Positions 18,513 through 27,204 of a stretch of DNA of 64,000 bases are shown piece by piece (positions within the stretch are counted from its first letter, which is position 1; each line of letters begins with the position of its first letter). Origin of the DNA: Chloroflexota bacterium (GTDB taxonomy: Bacteria > Chloroflexota > Dehalococcoidia > Lucifugimonadales > GCA-2722455); contig PBMB01000003.1 in NCBI GenBank assembly GCA_002722455.1, positions 1-64,000 on the forward strand, written 5' to 3'. The position numbers and the translations under genes are program-made. The notes beneath the pieces are model-generated. The model did not search any database. It worked only from the letters and a program-made list of their open reading frames with translations, and was not told the DNA's origin.

Positions 18513-19147
18513 GGTTCTGGTGCCTCAGAAGAATTAATATGCCTATCAATAAATGCAATAATCCTGTCTTTCTCTATACTATCCATTTTATCAATATAAC
18601 CCCATGCCGTAAGGGTTATTAAATTATCCATATTAGAATAAGGAGAGATCACTATTTTATGATAATCTTTACTAATCTCTCGTAATTCTGTAACTAAATC
18701 TTGACAATTTTCAGTACAGTTATAGTGTATACCAATTCCCGCATGTTCTAAGTTATGTAATAACACTTCATCTGGGATTTCATCAGAATTTTCTCCCCAT
18801 CTAGCAGTTGCTCCATAATGCCATCCAGAAGTCGCAGGTACCGAAGTATATGCAGGATGAGATTGATCAATACTTTCAAGGTGATCTGCCGCCCCTCTGC
18901 CAGACATATATCCTCTTGGAAGAGGTACTGATTCTCCTTGATACTCAGCAGCAGCAATCCTAGTACTAGTATCACCTTGAGAAAGAGGTAATTCAGTTAT
19001 AAAAAGTGAGAGTATTAACAAAATCGCAATTATGGATACTGCTAATAAAGCAAGACCACGATATATCTTAGATTTACGTTGTCGCCGATTACGTCTTTGA
19101 GCCCGAGATTGGGATTTCGTTAATTTCTGCTTCTGAGAATCATTCAT
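18500..19147 (-). CDS. DUF3105 membrane-anchored protein
   Basis: A 215-aa protein with a very basic N-terminus (QKLTKSQSRAQRRNRRQRK), one transmembrane helix near residues 30-50, and an exported DUF3105 domain. Domain marks are SGWHYGATARWG, then LLHNLEHAGIGIHYNC, with a conserved histidine/cysteine set that may bind metal. Its function is not established. It overlaps purC by 8 nt upstream and purS by 13 nt downstream, so it is embedded in the purine operon without an obvious purine role. Confidence 0.85.
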   Translation of the reverse strand: MNDSQKQKLTKSQSRAQRRNRRQRKSKIYRGLALLAVSIIAILLILSLFITELPLSQGDTSTRIAAAEYQGESVPLPRGYMSGRGAADHLESIDQSHPAYTSVPATSGWHYGATARWGENSDEIPDEVLLHNLEHAGIGIHYNCTENCQDLVTELREISKDYHKIVISPYSNMDNLITLTAWGYIDKMDSIEKDRIIAFIDRHINSSEAPEPWAP

Positions 19148-20036
19148 CAGATATATCCATTAATTTTTCTTGTGCTTCTTTGTATTTTTTTACGGTACTA
19201 TTTACAACTTCTTCAGGTAATGCTGGGGCTGGTGGAGAATGATCCCATCCTTCATTATCAAGCCAGTCCCGAACAAATTGTTTGTCAAAATTCGGCACAT
19301 CAATTCCTGGTGCATATTCTGCCAAATCCCAAAATCGACTTGAATCAGGTGTCAGTAATTCATCAATTATAGATAGCTCTCCATTGATGAATCCAAATTC
19401 CAATTTTGTATCAGCTATAATAATCCCTTTCGATAAAGCAAAGTCATGTGCGAAATTATACATTTTAAGCGATACTTCTTGTAATCTATTTGTTAAATCT
19501 TCACCAATCATGTTTTTCATCTGATCTATAGTAATACTCTCGTCATGTCCTTCTTCTTCTTTCGTAGTAGGAGTAAAGATAGGCTGAGGAAACTTATCTC
19601 CTTTAACTAATTTTTCTTTAATCTCTGAACCAAAAACTGTTCCAGTTTTGGAGTAATCAGACCACGCACCACCAGTAATATATCCACGGACAATACATTC
19701 AACATCAATACGCTCCGCTTTTTTAACTAACATAGCTCGTTTAGCAATTTCACCAAGATCTGCTACTTCATTCCTAAAAGTATCTAAAGTTTTTGATAGA
19801 GCATCAGCACTTAACAGATGATTAGGAATTATATGCTCAGTTTTTTTAAACCAAAATTCTGATAATTTCGAAAGGATAGCTCCTTTCCCTGGAATAGCAG
19901 TAGGGAGAACAACATCATAAGCTGATATCCTATCAGTAGCAACCATTAATAAAACATCATTTCCAACATCATGTGTATCTCTTATTTTCCCACGATAAAT
20001 TAAATTTGGCAGTGTTGATTTTTCTATTACAGACAT
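19140..20036 (-). CDS. purC: SAICAR synthetase (phosphoribosylaminoimidazole-succinocarboxamide synthase)
   Basis: Joins aspartate to CAIR with ATP in purine synthesis. YRGKIRDTHDVG near the start, ATDRISAYDVVLP, the VECIVRGYITGGAWSDY block, and IADTKLEFGF are family hallmarks. I chose ATG at 20036 (298 aa). Another in-frame ATG at 20048 lies only 2 nt after AAGGAG (20051-20056), which is too close for initiation, while the chosen one is 14 nt away. The gene lies between purB and DUF3105. Confidence 0.93.
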   Translation of the reverse strand: MSVIEKSTLPNLIYRGKIRDTHDVGNDVLLMVATDRISAYDVVLPTAIPGKGAILSKLSEFWFKKTEHIIPNHLLSADALSKTLDTFRNEVADLGEIAKRAMLVKKAERIDVECIVRGYITGGAWSDYSKTGTVFGSEIKEKLVKGDKFPQPIFTPTTKEEEGHDESITIDQMKNMIGEDLTNRLQEVSLKMYNFAHDFALSKGIIIADTKLEFGFINGELSIIDELLTPDSSRFWDLAEYAPGIDVPNFDKQFVRDWLDNEGWDHSPPAPALPEEVVNSTVKKYKEAQEKLMDISDE

Positions 20037-20078
20037 ATTTCTTATCATCTCTCCTTAATATTTAAAACAAAGTAAAAT

Positions 20079-21374
20079 TTAGCGAACTAAGCCAACAGAC
20101 TCAAAAATCTTATCAACATATCTGATATAGAATGATATATCAAATATATCCGACATGTCATCCAATGATATTAAATTTTGGACTTCGGGTAAATCCATAA
20201 TTAATTTTGGAAAATCAATCCCTTCTTCCAAACTTCTCATTGAACATCTATGAATAACATCATAAGCTTCTTTACGTCCCATCCCTCGCTCAATTAATTC
20301 AAGCATTATTCTCTGAGAAAAATATATCCCTCTTGAATTAGATAAGTTAACACCCATACGTTCTTCATTAACATTGAGTTCCTTTATAACGTAAATAGCT
20401 CGGTCAATAATATAATCTAATGCAAAACATGTATCCGGAAGAATTATTCTTTCTGCAGATGAATGACTAATATCACGTTCTCCCCAAAGAGCAACATTTT
20501 CCATAGCAACCAGTGAATTCCCTCTAATGAGTCTCGATAAGCCACAAATTCGTTCTGTAAGCTCTGGATTTCTTTTATGTGGCATAGAAGATGATCCTGG
20601 TTCTCCCTTAGGAAATGGCTCTGAAACTTCTCCAATTTCTGTTTGTTGTAAACGTCTAATCTCAGTAGCAATTTTTTCTAAAGTTGCAGCTATTAATGCA
20701 CAAGTTGTAATAAATTGTGCGTGTCGATCTCGTTGAATTACTTGATTAGAAGTATGTGCAACATCTAATCCCAATTTACTACAAGTAATTGACTCAACTT
20801 CAGGTGAAACTGTAGCTTTTGTTCCAACTGGTCCTGAAATTTTCCCTACAGACACCATTTCTCGTGCTTGATGTAATCTCGTAATATGTCTACTGATTTC
20901 ACTCCACCATACAGCTAATTTCAAACCAAATGTAATTGGTTCAGCATTTATACCATGAGTACGTCCCAACATAATGCAATTCTTATAGGTCAAAGCTTGA
21001 TTGAACAAAACATCTGAAAATTCTTTCATTTTCTTATCCAAAATATCTAAAGAACCTACTAGTTGAAGACTGGTTGCTGTATCCCAAACATCACTGGTTG
21101 TTAAACCAAGGTGTATCCATCTCGCCTCAGGACCTAATTTTTGACTCACAACTTTAATAAATGTAGGCATATCATGCCTTGTTTTACCCATTTCTTTATC
21201 TAGTAAATCAAAATCAATTTCAGCATTTTTCAATTTATCAATGTCTTCAGATGGAATTATTCCTTGAGCAGCCCAAGCTTCACAAGCTGCAATCTCAACG
21301 TCCAACCACATACGATACTTATTTTCATCTGACCAAACTGATTTCATTTCTGGCAAAGAATATCGTTCAATCAT
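20079..21374 (-). CDS. purB: Adenylosuccinate lyase
   Basis: Fumarate-releasing lyase acting twice in purine synthesis, on SAICAR and on adenylosuccinate. The superfamily signature GSSSMPHKRNPE is clear, as are RTHGINAEPITFG and TTSDVWDT, which carry catalytic residues. It is 431 aa, of the shorter bacterial type. GAGGA sits upstream of the ATG at 21374. It lies between purE and purC on the - strand. Confidence 0.95.
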   Translation of the reverse strand: MIERYSLPEMKSVWSDENKYRMWLDVEIAACEAWAAQGIIPSEDIDKLKNAEIDFDLLDKEMGKTRHDMPTFIKVVSQKLGPEARWIHLGLTTSDVWDTATSLQLVGSLDILDKKMKEFSDVLFNQALTYKNCIMLGRTHGINAEPITFGLKLAVWWSEISRHITRLHQAREMVSVGKISGPVGTKATVSPEVESITCSKLGLDVAHTSNQVIQRDRHAQFITTCALIAATLEKIATEIRRLQQTEIGEVSEPFPKGEPGSSSMPHKRNPELTERICGLSRLIRGNSLVAMENVALWGERDISHSSAERIILPDTCFALDYIIDRAIYVIKELNVNEERMGVNLSNSRGIYFSQRIMLELIERGMGRKEAYDVIHRCSMRSLEEGIDFPKLIMDLPEVQNLISLDDMSDIFDISFYIRYVDKIFESVGLVR

Positions 21375-21462
21375 TACACTTCCTCATTTCAAACTCCCCT
21401 TTAATTTATTGCTAAAGTTTATAATCGAATTATTAGTACTATATCACCATATAGAACAATAT

Positions 21463-21918
21463 TTAATTCTTTAAAGAATTTCTATACTCCTCATTCGCAT
21501 CTTTAATTTCTTTATACTTGATTCCCAAAATTTGAGCTGCAAAATATGCTGCATTTCGTGCACCCCAATCACCTACTGCAACGCATGCAACTGGAATTCC
21601 TGGGGGCATTTGAACAATAGAAAATAAAGAATCAATGCCTCCAATTTGACTAGATGGCACAGGCACTCCAATTACTGGAGTAGTTGTCCATGATGCGACA
21701 GCTCCTGGTAGAGCTGCTGCACCTCCAGCTCCGGCAATAAAGACCTCAATTCCTCTATTAGGAGCATCCAGTACCCAATCTCGCAATTTTTCTGGATTTC
21801 TATGAGCAGAAATTACAACTGACTCATATTCTACTCCTAAATTATCTAAAACTTTTTCGGTAGACTCAATTATTGGTTTATCTGTTTTACTACCTATTAC
21901 AATTCCTACTTTTGACAT
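21463..21918 (-). CDS. purE: N5-carboxyaminoimidazole ribonucleotide mutase (PurE)
   Basis: Converts N5-CAIR to CAIR. The nucleotide loop GSKTDKP (residues 9-15), the catalytic SAHRNPEKL (37-45), and the glycine-rich AGAGGAAALPGAVA are present. The size (151 aa) and motifs fit class I PurE, which normally needs PurK, and no purK is in this window. AAGGAG lies upstream of the ATG. It precedes purB and follows purD in the cluster. Confidence 0.95.
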   Translation of the reverse strand: MSKVGIVIGSKTDKPIIESTEKVLDNLGVEYESVVISAHRNPEKLRDWVLDAPNRGIEVFIAGAGGAAALPGAVASWTTTPVIGVPVPSSQIGGIDSLFSIVQMPPGIPVACVAVGDWGARNAAYFAAQILGIKYKEIKDANEEYRNSLKN

Positions 21919-21958
21919 TTTTTACTCCTTATTAAATCTTTTAAAATCTTCAAAAAAA

Positions 21959-23224
21959 TTATACTCCTATATCTGTTCGGTATGTACTACCTTCAAAAGT
22001 AATCTTATCCACGTAAGAATATACTTGATCTCTTACCAAACCTCTATCCTTTCCCTTAGCAACTAAAGTTAAAACACGTCCTCCATCTGTCACAATAGCC
22101 TCAGATACTTGATCCCACACTGTTCCTGCATGAAAAACCATAATATCTTTATTTTGTTGTTCTAATCCCCTAATAGGATATCCTTTAGAATACTTTTCAG
22201 GATACCCTTCTGATGTTAATACAACACCAACACATTCTTCTTCTAACCAAGAAAGTGATGATTGACTACCTTGATTCTTAACTATTTCCATCAATATATT
22301 TAAAAAATCACCATTTAATCGAGGTAATACAACCTGTGCTTCAGGATCTCCTAATCGACAATTAAATTCTAATACCATAGGACCATTATCTGTAAGAATT
22401 AATCCTGCATATAAAATACCTGTATATCTAATCTTTTCAGATACCATAGCATCAACAACAGGCAACATAACTTTACTTAAAACTTCTGATTTAATATCAT
22501 CGTTCCAATATTCTAATTTAGGCGGACTATAAGCACCCATCCCTCCAGTATTTGGCCCTAAATCACCATCATATGCTTTTTTGTAATCGCAAGCTGCTAC
22601 TAACTCAGAAATATATTTTTCATTTACAAAGGCAAAAACACTGATTTCTTGGCCAATTAAATACTCTTCTACAACTATTTCCCCACCTGCATCACCTAAT
22701 TCTTTTTTGCGTAATAATTGATCTAGAATTTTTTCACCATCATTAAATGAATTTACGATAAAAACACCTTTCCCAGCAGCTAAACCAGAAGCTTTAATAA
22801 CTATAGGAAATTTCGAACTAGCCAAATATTTAATTGCATCATTGTATTCAGAAAAAACCATAGATTTAGCGGTCGGAATATCATATTTTTGCATTAAGTT
22901 TTTAGAGAAAACTTTACTTGATTCCATCTGTGATGCTATCTTATTAGGTCCAAAAACAGATAACCCTGCCTCTTGAAAAGAATCTACTAACCCTAAACTC
23001 AAAGGGATCTCTGGACCCACAATTGTAAAATCAATATTGTTTTCAAGTGCAAAGGATAATAATTTATCAATATCTTCAACCTCAATAGATATATTAGTAG
23101 CTAAATCACGAGTCCCTGCATTACCTGGAGCAACATACAGTTTACCTAACAATGTACTTTGGCTGATTTTCCAAGCCAATGCGTGTTCTCTAGCACCATT
23201 ACCAACAATTAAAACATCAATCAT
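21959..23224 (-). CDS. purD: Phosphoribosylamine-glycine ligase (GARS)
   Basis: ATP-grasp enzyme joining glycine to phosphoribosylamine, the second step of purine synthesis. It shows the N-terminal VLIVGNGAREHALAWK, the ATP-grasp loop KASGLAAGKGVF, GPNTGGMGAYSPP, and the metal-site FNCRLGDPEAQVVLPRL. I chose ATG at 23224 (421 aa), because the mature family begins with this glycine-rich strand. An upstream GTG at 23245 is the alternative. It is the first gene of the purine cluster and diverges from the FAH gene. Confidence 0.95.
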   Translation of the reverse strand: MIDVLIVGNGAREHALAWKISQSTLLGKLYVAPGNAGTRDLATNISIEVEDIDKLLSFALENNIDFTIVGPEIPLSLGLVDSFQEAGLSVFGPNKIASQMESSKVFSKNLMQKYDIPTAKSMVFSEYNDAIKYLASSKFPIVIKASGLAAGKGVFIVNSFNDGEKILDQLLRKKELGDAGGEIVVEEYLIGQEISVFAFVNEKYISELVAACDYKKAYDGDLGPNTGGMGAYSPPKLEYWNDDIKSEVLSKVMLPVVDAMVSEKIRYTGILYAGLILTDNGPMVLEFNCRLGDPEAQVVLPRLNGDFLNILMEIVKNQGSQSSLSWLEEECVGVVLTSEGYPEKYSKGYPIRGLEQQNKDIMVFHAGTVWDQVSEAIVTDGGRVLTLVAKGKDRGLVRDQVYSYVDKITFEGSTYRTDIGV

Positions 23225-23309
23225 GAAAAATTGTATCCTATACACCTTATACTAATAGAATATACATCTCTACGCCTGAATTCAAATGAAAATAACCCTA
23301 TTTCATCAT

Positions 23310-23409
23310 TACATCTTTTTTTTTTGTTATTGTTTATTGTATATTTCAAATTAAATGGTAAGTATCATAAACAATTCAAAATGCTATAACGTGGAAAATA
23401 ATATCAAAA
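23310..23409 (+). repeat. Direct repeat copy 1: promoter/5'-gene module, decayed
   Basis: This stretch is clearly homologous to 24410-24498. Shared blocks in order are TACATCTTTTTTT, TATTTCAAATTA, the TATCATA region, AAAATGC, AACGTG and AAAATAATATCAAAA. The second copy ends inside the first codons of the six-hairpin gene. Here the aligned ATG (23381) is followed two codons later by TAA, and the AGGGA ribosome site has become AAACA. It therefore looks like a decayed copy of a promoter plus gene start, now upstream of the FAH gene. Confidence 0.75.
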
Positions 23410-23454
23410 TACCTTATATAATGGATGAGAAATATTTATGGAAATGGTGAAGAA

Positions 23455-24363
23455 ATGAAATATTATAGAGTAATTGAACAATTTGGAAAAACACATTTAT
23501 GTGTTGATATAGGTAATGATACTTTAAAATCTTTAACAAGTATTAATGATTTGGTCAAATCATATGTAGATTTACTTGATGTTGCACATATAACTGAACA
23601 CAAAGTTGATCAAATCACCAATACAATTCTAAAACAAGGAGATGGTACAAGTTTTAAATTATCTAATTTAATCAATTGGTCAAAGCAAAACTCTGCACCA
23701 GCTAAGCTATTAAAACCCATTGAACCTGAAGAAATGTGGGCTGGTGGTTTAGGAAACATGATCATAGATAAAGAAACTCTTACTCAAGCTAATGAAGATA
23801 CCAAAATTGCCTATAATACTCCAGAAATCTCAACTACAATTTATAAAGGTACTAATCATAGACTTGTCGGGCCTTTTGATAATATCGGCATTAGAACAGA
23901 CACAGAAAAAACTGTTGCTGAAGGAGAAATTGTTTTTGTTATATACAGAGGCAAATTTGCAGGGATATCAACTGGAAATGAAGTAGCTGGAGGATTAGCC
24001 TCCTTGTCGTCTAATTGGACTGTTCCATCTAAAGTATTTAAAGGATGTGCTTCTATTGGCCCATGCATCTTATCTGTAGAAGATGTTAAGTTACCTCTTG
24101 AACTAAATCTTGAATTAAAACAATACAGAAATGGTAAGAAAATTGGAGAAAGTTCTCTCATCACTAAATTTAAAAGAACTCCTGATGAAATAATTGCTTC
24201 AACTGTTGCTCATGATAATCCTCCTAAGTTAGTAATACAATATACTGGAGGTTTTGCTCTAGCAAAAAGTGGAAATACAATCATTCCACTTATTGAAGGA
24301 GATATTGTTAGAATTGAGTTAGAAAGTGTTGGTTTCGTAGAAAACAAAGTAGAACTTGTATAA
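23455..24363 (+). CDS. FAH-family protein, 2-keto-3-deoxy-sugar-acid dehydratase-like
   Basis: The C-terminal half matches the fumarylacetoacetate hydrolase superfamily: EEMWAGGLGNM, then GIRTDTEKTVAEGEIVFVIY with the metal-ligand ExE, then STGNEVAGG and FKGCASIGPCIL. The order resembles 2-keto-3-deoxy-pentonate dehydratases, but the usual 'GND' aspartate is Glu. I prefer ATG at 23455 (302 aa); ATG at 23425 would add ten residues. It lies upstream of a glycosidase-like gene, which suggests sugar-acid breakdown. The substrate is unknown. Confidence 0.72.
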   Translation: MKYYRVIEQFGKTHLCVDIGNDTLKSLTSINDLVKSYVDLLDVAHITEHKVDQITNTILKQGDGTSFKLSNLINWSKQNSAPAKLLKPIEPEEMWAGGLGNMIIDKETLTQANEDTKIAYNTPEISTTIYKGTNHRLVGPFDNIGIRTDTEKTVAEGEIVFVIYRGKFAGISTGNEVAGGLASLSSNWTVPSKVFKGCASIGPCILSVEDVKLPLELNLELKQYRNGKKIGESSLITKFKRTPDEIIASTVAHDNPPKLVIQYTGGFALAKSGNTIIPLIEGDIVRIELESVGFVENKVELV

Positions 24364-24409
24364 CTTCAAGATATAACTGGCTACTCAATATACAAGAGTA
24401 TTACATAAA

Positions 24410-24498
24410 TACATCTTTTTTTATTTATTATGTATTTCAAATTAGGTTATAAATATCATAGGGATTTAAAATGCGACAACGTGAAAATAATATCAAAA
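24410..24498 (+). repeat. Direct repeat copy 2: promoter and start of the six-hairpin gene
   Basis: Partner of the repeat at 23310-23409. This copy keeps a working layout: TATTTCAAATTA, then AGGGA (24460-24464) followed 6 nt later by the ATG at 24471, and an open reading frame. Similarity ends about 28 nt into the coding region. The conserved TTTCAAATTA and TATCATA blocks may be promoter or operator elements shared by both genes. Confidence 0.75.
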
Positions 24499-26069
24499 AG
24501 ATCACTCTTACAGGGTGGAATAAATATTCAATTCGGTTTGTTGACCCACCAACTTGGACGTGGAAACCAATTCCGCAAATCAAAAAATACGTAGTTAACT
24601 TTGCAACTGATAAGGATAAAAAAGCACAAAGTTATTCAACCTCAGAACCACTATTTGATATGTCTTCAATATGGCAAAAGTTTCCCCATGGATCAATTGA
24701 CATGCTAATCTTGGGATTTGATTCAAATAATAAGGAAACGTGTCTTGCAAATTATAAAAATTTTTTCAAAACTCATGATTTTGATAAAGCTAGACAAAAA
24801 CCAATGAACTGGAGTAATGCAATTATCCGTAATGCATCCTATTTACTTGATGAATCAGGTGATCCTATTCAAGATTTTGAAATTGGTCTTCCACGAGGGT
24901 GTTGGTCATCTATGGAAAATAGTATTACCAGAGAAAAATGGTCTAATTATGTAATGCCTGGCTTATACCATACCAGTCATATCTTTGCTTTCTTACGTTT
25001 CTCAGAATATTTCCCTAAACACCCTCTAGCAAAAGAGGCAAAAAAACAGGCTAAAATCTATGGAGACTGGCTTCTCAATAACAGGAACCCTAAAGATTTT
25101 ACCTATAGTTTATTTCCATTCTCTAACGTAGGGTATGGAAAATTAGAAGAATTAGGTCAAAATCCTGCAAGAGGGACAACTGTAACCAGAGCTGGCAGAG
25201 TTGGCATTGCTATGCTTGAATTATATGAACAATTCAATGATATTTCTTATTTCAAATACGCTGAATTCCTTGCTAATTCTTTAGTTAAATTTCAACGTGA
25301 TGATGGATCTTGGCCTTTCCGCGTAAACGCTAAAACTGGTGAAGTTCTTAGTGAATATACTTCAGACGCAATTAGTCCAGCACGATTATTTGCTTTACTC
25401 GATACATTAAACAATAAAACCACTTATAAAAATGCTAGATTAAAAGCCATTGAATGGATGTTAAATGGTCCCGTTAAATCTCATCGCTGGGAGGGAATGT
25501 ACGAAGATACTGACAATATAGAACCATACATTAATCTTGAAAATTTAGATACTAATGAAATGATTCGATATCTTATTCATTTTAAAAATGAAGATTCTAA
25601 ATTCCTTAAAATTGCAGAGGATTTGAACAGATGGATTGAAGATCAATTCGTTGTTTGGCATCCAGATGACTGCGTATCAATTGGCTACGGTAATGGAGGT
25701 GGCGGAATAATAGGTAAAACAAATTTAAGATCCCCAACTCCAACTGTTCTAGAACAATTTCAGTGTGATTACCCTATGGAGGGCCACACAGGTAACTGGC
25801 TAATGTCGTTAATTGCTCTCCACCAAGCAACCGAGAAAGAAGAATATCTATTAAAAGGTATTGCAACAGCAAACTCGATACAATTAGGACAACAAGAACA
25901 TGGAGCATTCTCAACATGGGGATTTGATACTCGGTTCAATCGTCCATTAAATACATTAGATTGGGTAGGGGATAATGCTTGTGGACATACCGGACTAATT
26001 CTGTGGAATCAATACTATTCTGCTTTACAAAATAATACTAAGTTTGAATTAGGCCTATGGGGTTTATAA
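24471..26069 (+). CDS. Six-hairpin ((alpha/alpha)6) glycosidase-like protein
   Basis: Residues 10-100 look like a beta-sandwich: SIRFVDPPTWTWKPIPQIKKY is typical of the immunoglobulin-like domain before six-hairpin glycosidases. Residues 110-530 are helical repeats with toroid marks such as FQRDDGSWPFRV, YEQFNDISYFKYAEF and GHTGNWLMSLIALHQ. No signal peptide is present, so it is probably cytoplasmic. I cannot name the substrate or the catalytic residues. The 532 aa gene follows the FAH gene and converges with the BNR gene (9-nt gap). Confidence 0.6.
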   Translation: MRQRENNIKKITLTGWNKYSIRFVDPPTWTWKPIPQIKKYVVNFATDKDKKAQSYSTSEPLFDMSSIWQKFPHGSIDMLILGFDSNNKETCLANYKNFFKTHDFDKARQKPMNWSNAIIRNASYLLDESGDPIQDFEIGLPRGCWSSMENSITREKWSNYVMPGLYHTSHIFAFLRFSEYFPKHPLAKEAKKQAKIYGDWLLNNRNPKDFTYSLFPFSNVGYGKLEELGQNPARGTTVTRAGRVGIAMLELYEQFNDISYFKYAEFLANSLVKFQRDDGSWPFRVNAKTGEVLSEYTSDAISPARLFALLDTLNNKTTYKNARLKAIEWMLNGPVKSHRWEGMYEDTDNIEPYINLENLDTNEMIRYLIHFKNEDSKFLKIAEDLNRWIEDQFVVWHPDDCVSIGYGNGGGGIIGKTNLRSPTPTVLEQFQCDYPMEGHTGNWLMSLIALHQATEKEEYLLKGIATANSIQLGQQEHGAFSTWGFDTRFNRPLNTLDWVGDNACGHTGLILWNQYYSALQNNTKFELGLWGL

Positions 26070-26078
26070 TTTTATATA

Positions 26079-27191
26079 TTAGACGTTGATTTGTAATCTT
26101 GTCCAACGTATATGAGTTGCCATTTCTTCACTACACCAAAAAAGAAGTAAGACATCCCCATCCGGAAGCTGAACAAAACTAGGATATCCAAACTTGAGAT
26201 CTCCTAGTTCCTCAGAACCGAAACGTTCACCAGACATTCCGGATTCAGCTCCCTGCCATATAGGAGCACTACTCAGATTGACCCACTGATTTCCTCTTAT
26301 CTCTACAAGAGTCGCCCAAAGTCCTGGCTCATCATGTCTTCGATAAACTGATAAAATTTTACCATCCTTAAGCTGAATCACTTTGCATGTCTGAGCTAAA
26401 AACCCTGTCTCTAATGAATCACTAAACGTCTCTCCGTCATCTTCACTAATCGCATAAACTGATGGATGAGTTTCACTAGTAAAAGAATCATAAACCCACG
26501 ACACCGCCAACAATCTACCATCATCAAGCTGGATTACAGATTTCTCCCAATGTGTAAACCCATTTTCTTTACCATCGAAAATAACTCCATACCGTGGCCA
26601 AGTATTACCACGGTCATCACTAATGAATACAACAGTTTTTTCACCATTAGGACTCTCTCCATTCCATCCACGCCAAGTTGCTATAGGTAAAAGAAACCGT
26701 CCACTTGCAAGTTCAAGAACATGATGACAAACCTCCCATGATGGCCCAATCAATGGAGGTTCAATCTGTAAAGGATTAGTCCATAAACGACCTCCATCAA
26801 AGGAACGTACTATATTCAATTCACAAGGAACTCGTCCCCAATTCTTAACGTTAACAGTCAAAGAATTCTCAAGGTCATAGAGGTTCATTTGGATTACTCC
26901 TATCAGAGAGCCATCTGATAGTTTAGAACAGGGCATCGAATGAGAAGTCATCGGGGGTGTTTTTTTAAGAACGTTGCCCTCTAAATTCCAATTACGCCCC
27001 ATATCATTAGAACGTGAAACGACAACTCGTGCATCATGTTTCCGATCAATGTGGTCAAGAATATACGTCGTTACAAACTCATGGTTGTCAAGCATCATCA
27101 CTGATGGCTGTTGAACATGGATACGATCATCTTGTATATACGGATTAGAATATACAAGTCCAGTATCAAGTATTCGTATTGCATTATTCAA
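26079..27191 (-). CDS. BNR/Asp-box sialidase-like beta-propeller protein
   Basis: Four Asp-box motifs (S-x-D-x-G-x-x-W/F) can be counted: SNDMGRNW (61-68), SFDGGRLW (130-137), SDDRGNTW (191-198) and SEDDGETF (249-256). They mark the blades of a six-bladed propeller as in sialidases and related exo-glycosidases. There is no signal peptide, so it likely works on imported material in the cytoplasm. The substrate is unproven. The 370 aa gene lies 13 nt downstream of guaA on the same strand. Confidence 0.8.
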   Translation of the reverse strand: MNNAIRILDTGLVYSNPYIQDDRIHVQQPSVMMLDNHEFVTTYILDHIDRKHDARVVVSRSNDMGRNWNLEGNVLKKTPPMTSHSMPCSKLSDGSLIGVIQMNLYDLENSLTVNVKNWGRVPCELNIVRSFDGGRLWTNPLQIEPPLIGPSWEVCHHVLELASGRFLLPIATWRGWNGESPNGEKTVVFISDDRGNTWPRYGVIFDGKENGFTHWEKSVIQLDDGRLLAVSWVYDSFTSETHPSVYAISEDDGETFSDSLETGFLAQTCKVIQLKDGKILSVYRRHDEPGLWATLVEIRGNQWVNLSSAPIWQGAESGMSGERFGSEELGDLKFGYPSFVQLPDGDVLLLFWCSEEMATHIRWTRLQINV

Positions 27192-27204
27192 TTTTTATCA
27201 AAAT

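Noticed and set aside
20041-20060. ATG at 20048 as the purC start
   Set aside because: It lies only 2 nt from the Shine-Dalgarno sequence; the ATG at 20036 fits better, though neither is proven.
23246-23424. Riboswitch or purine-sensing leader between purD and the FAH gene
   Set aside because: No structured G+C-containing leader is visible, only A+T-rich DNA plus the direct repeat.
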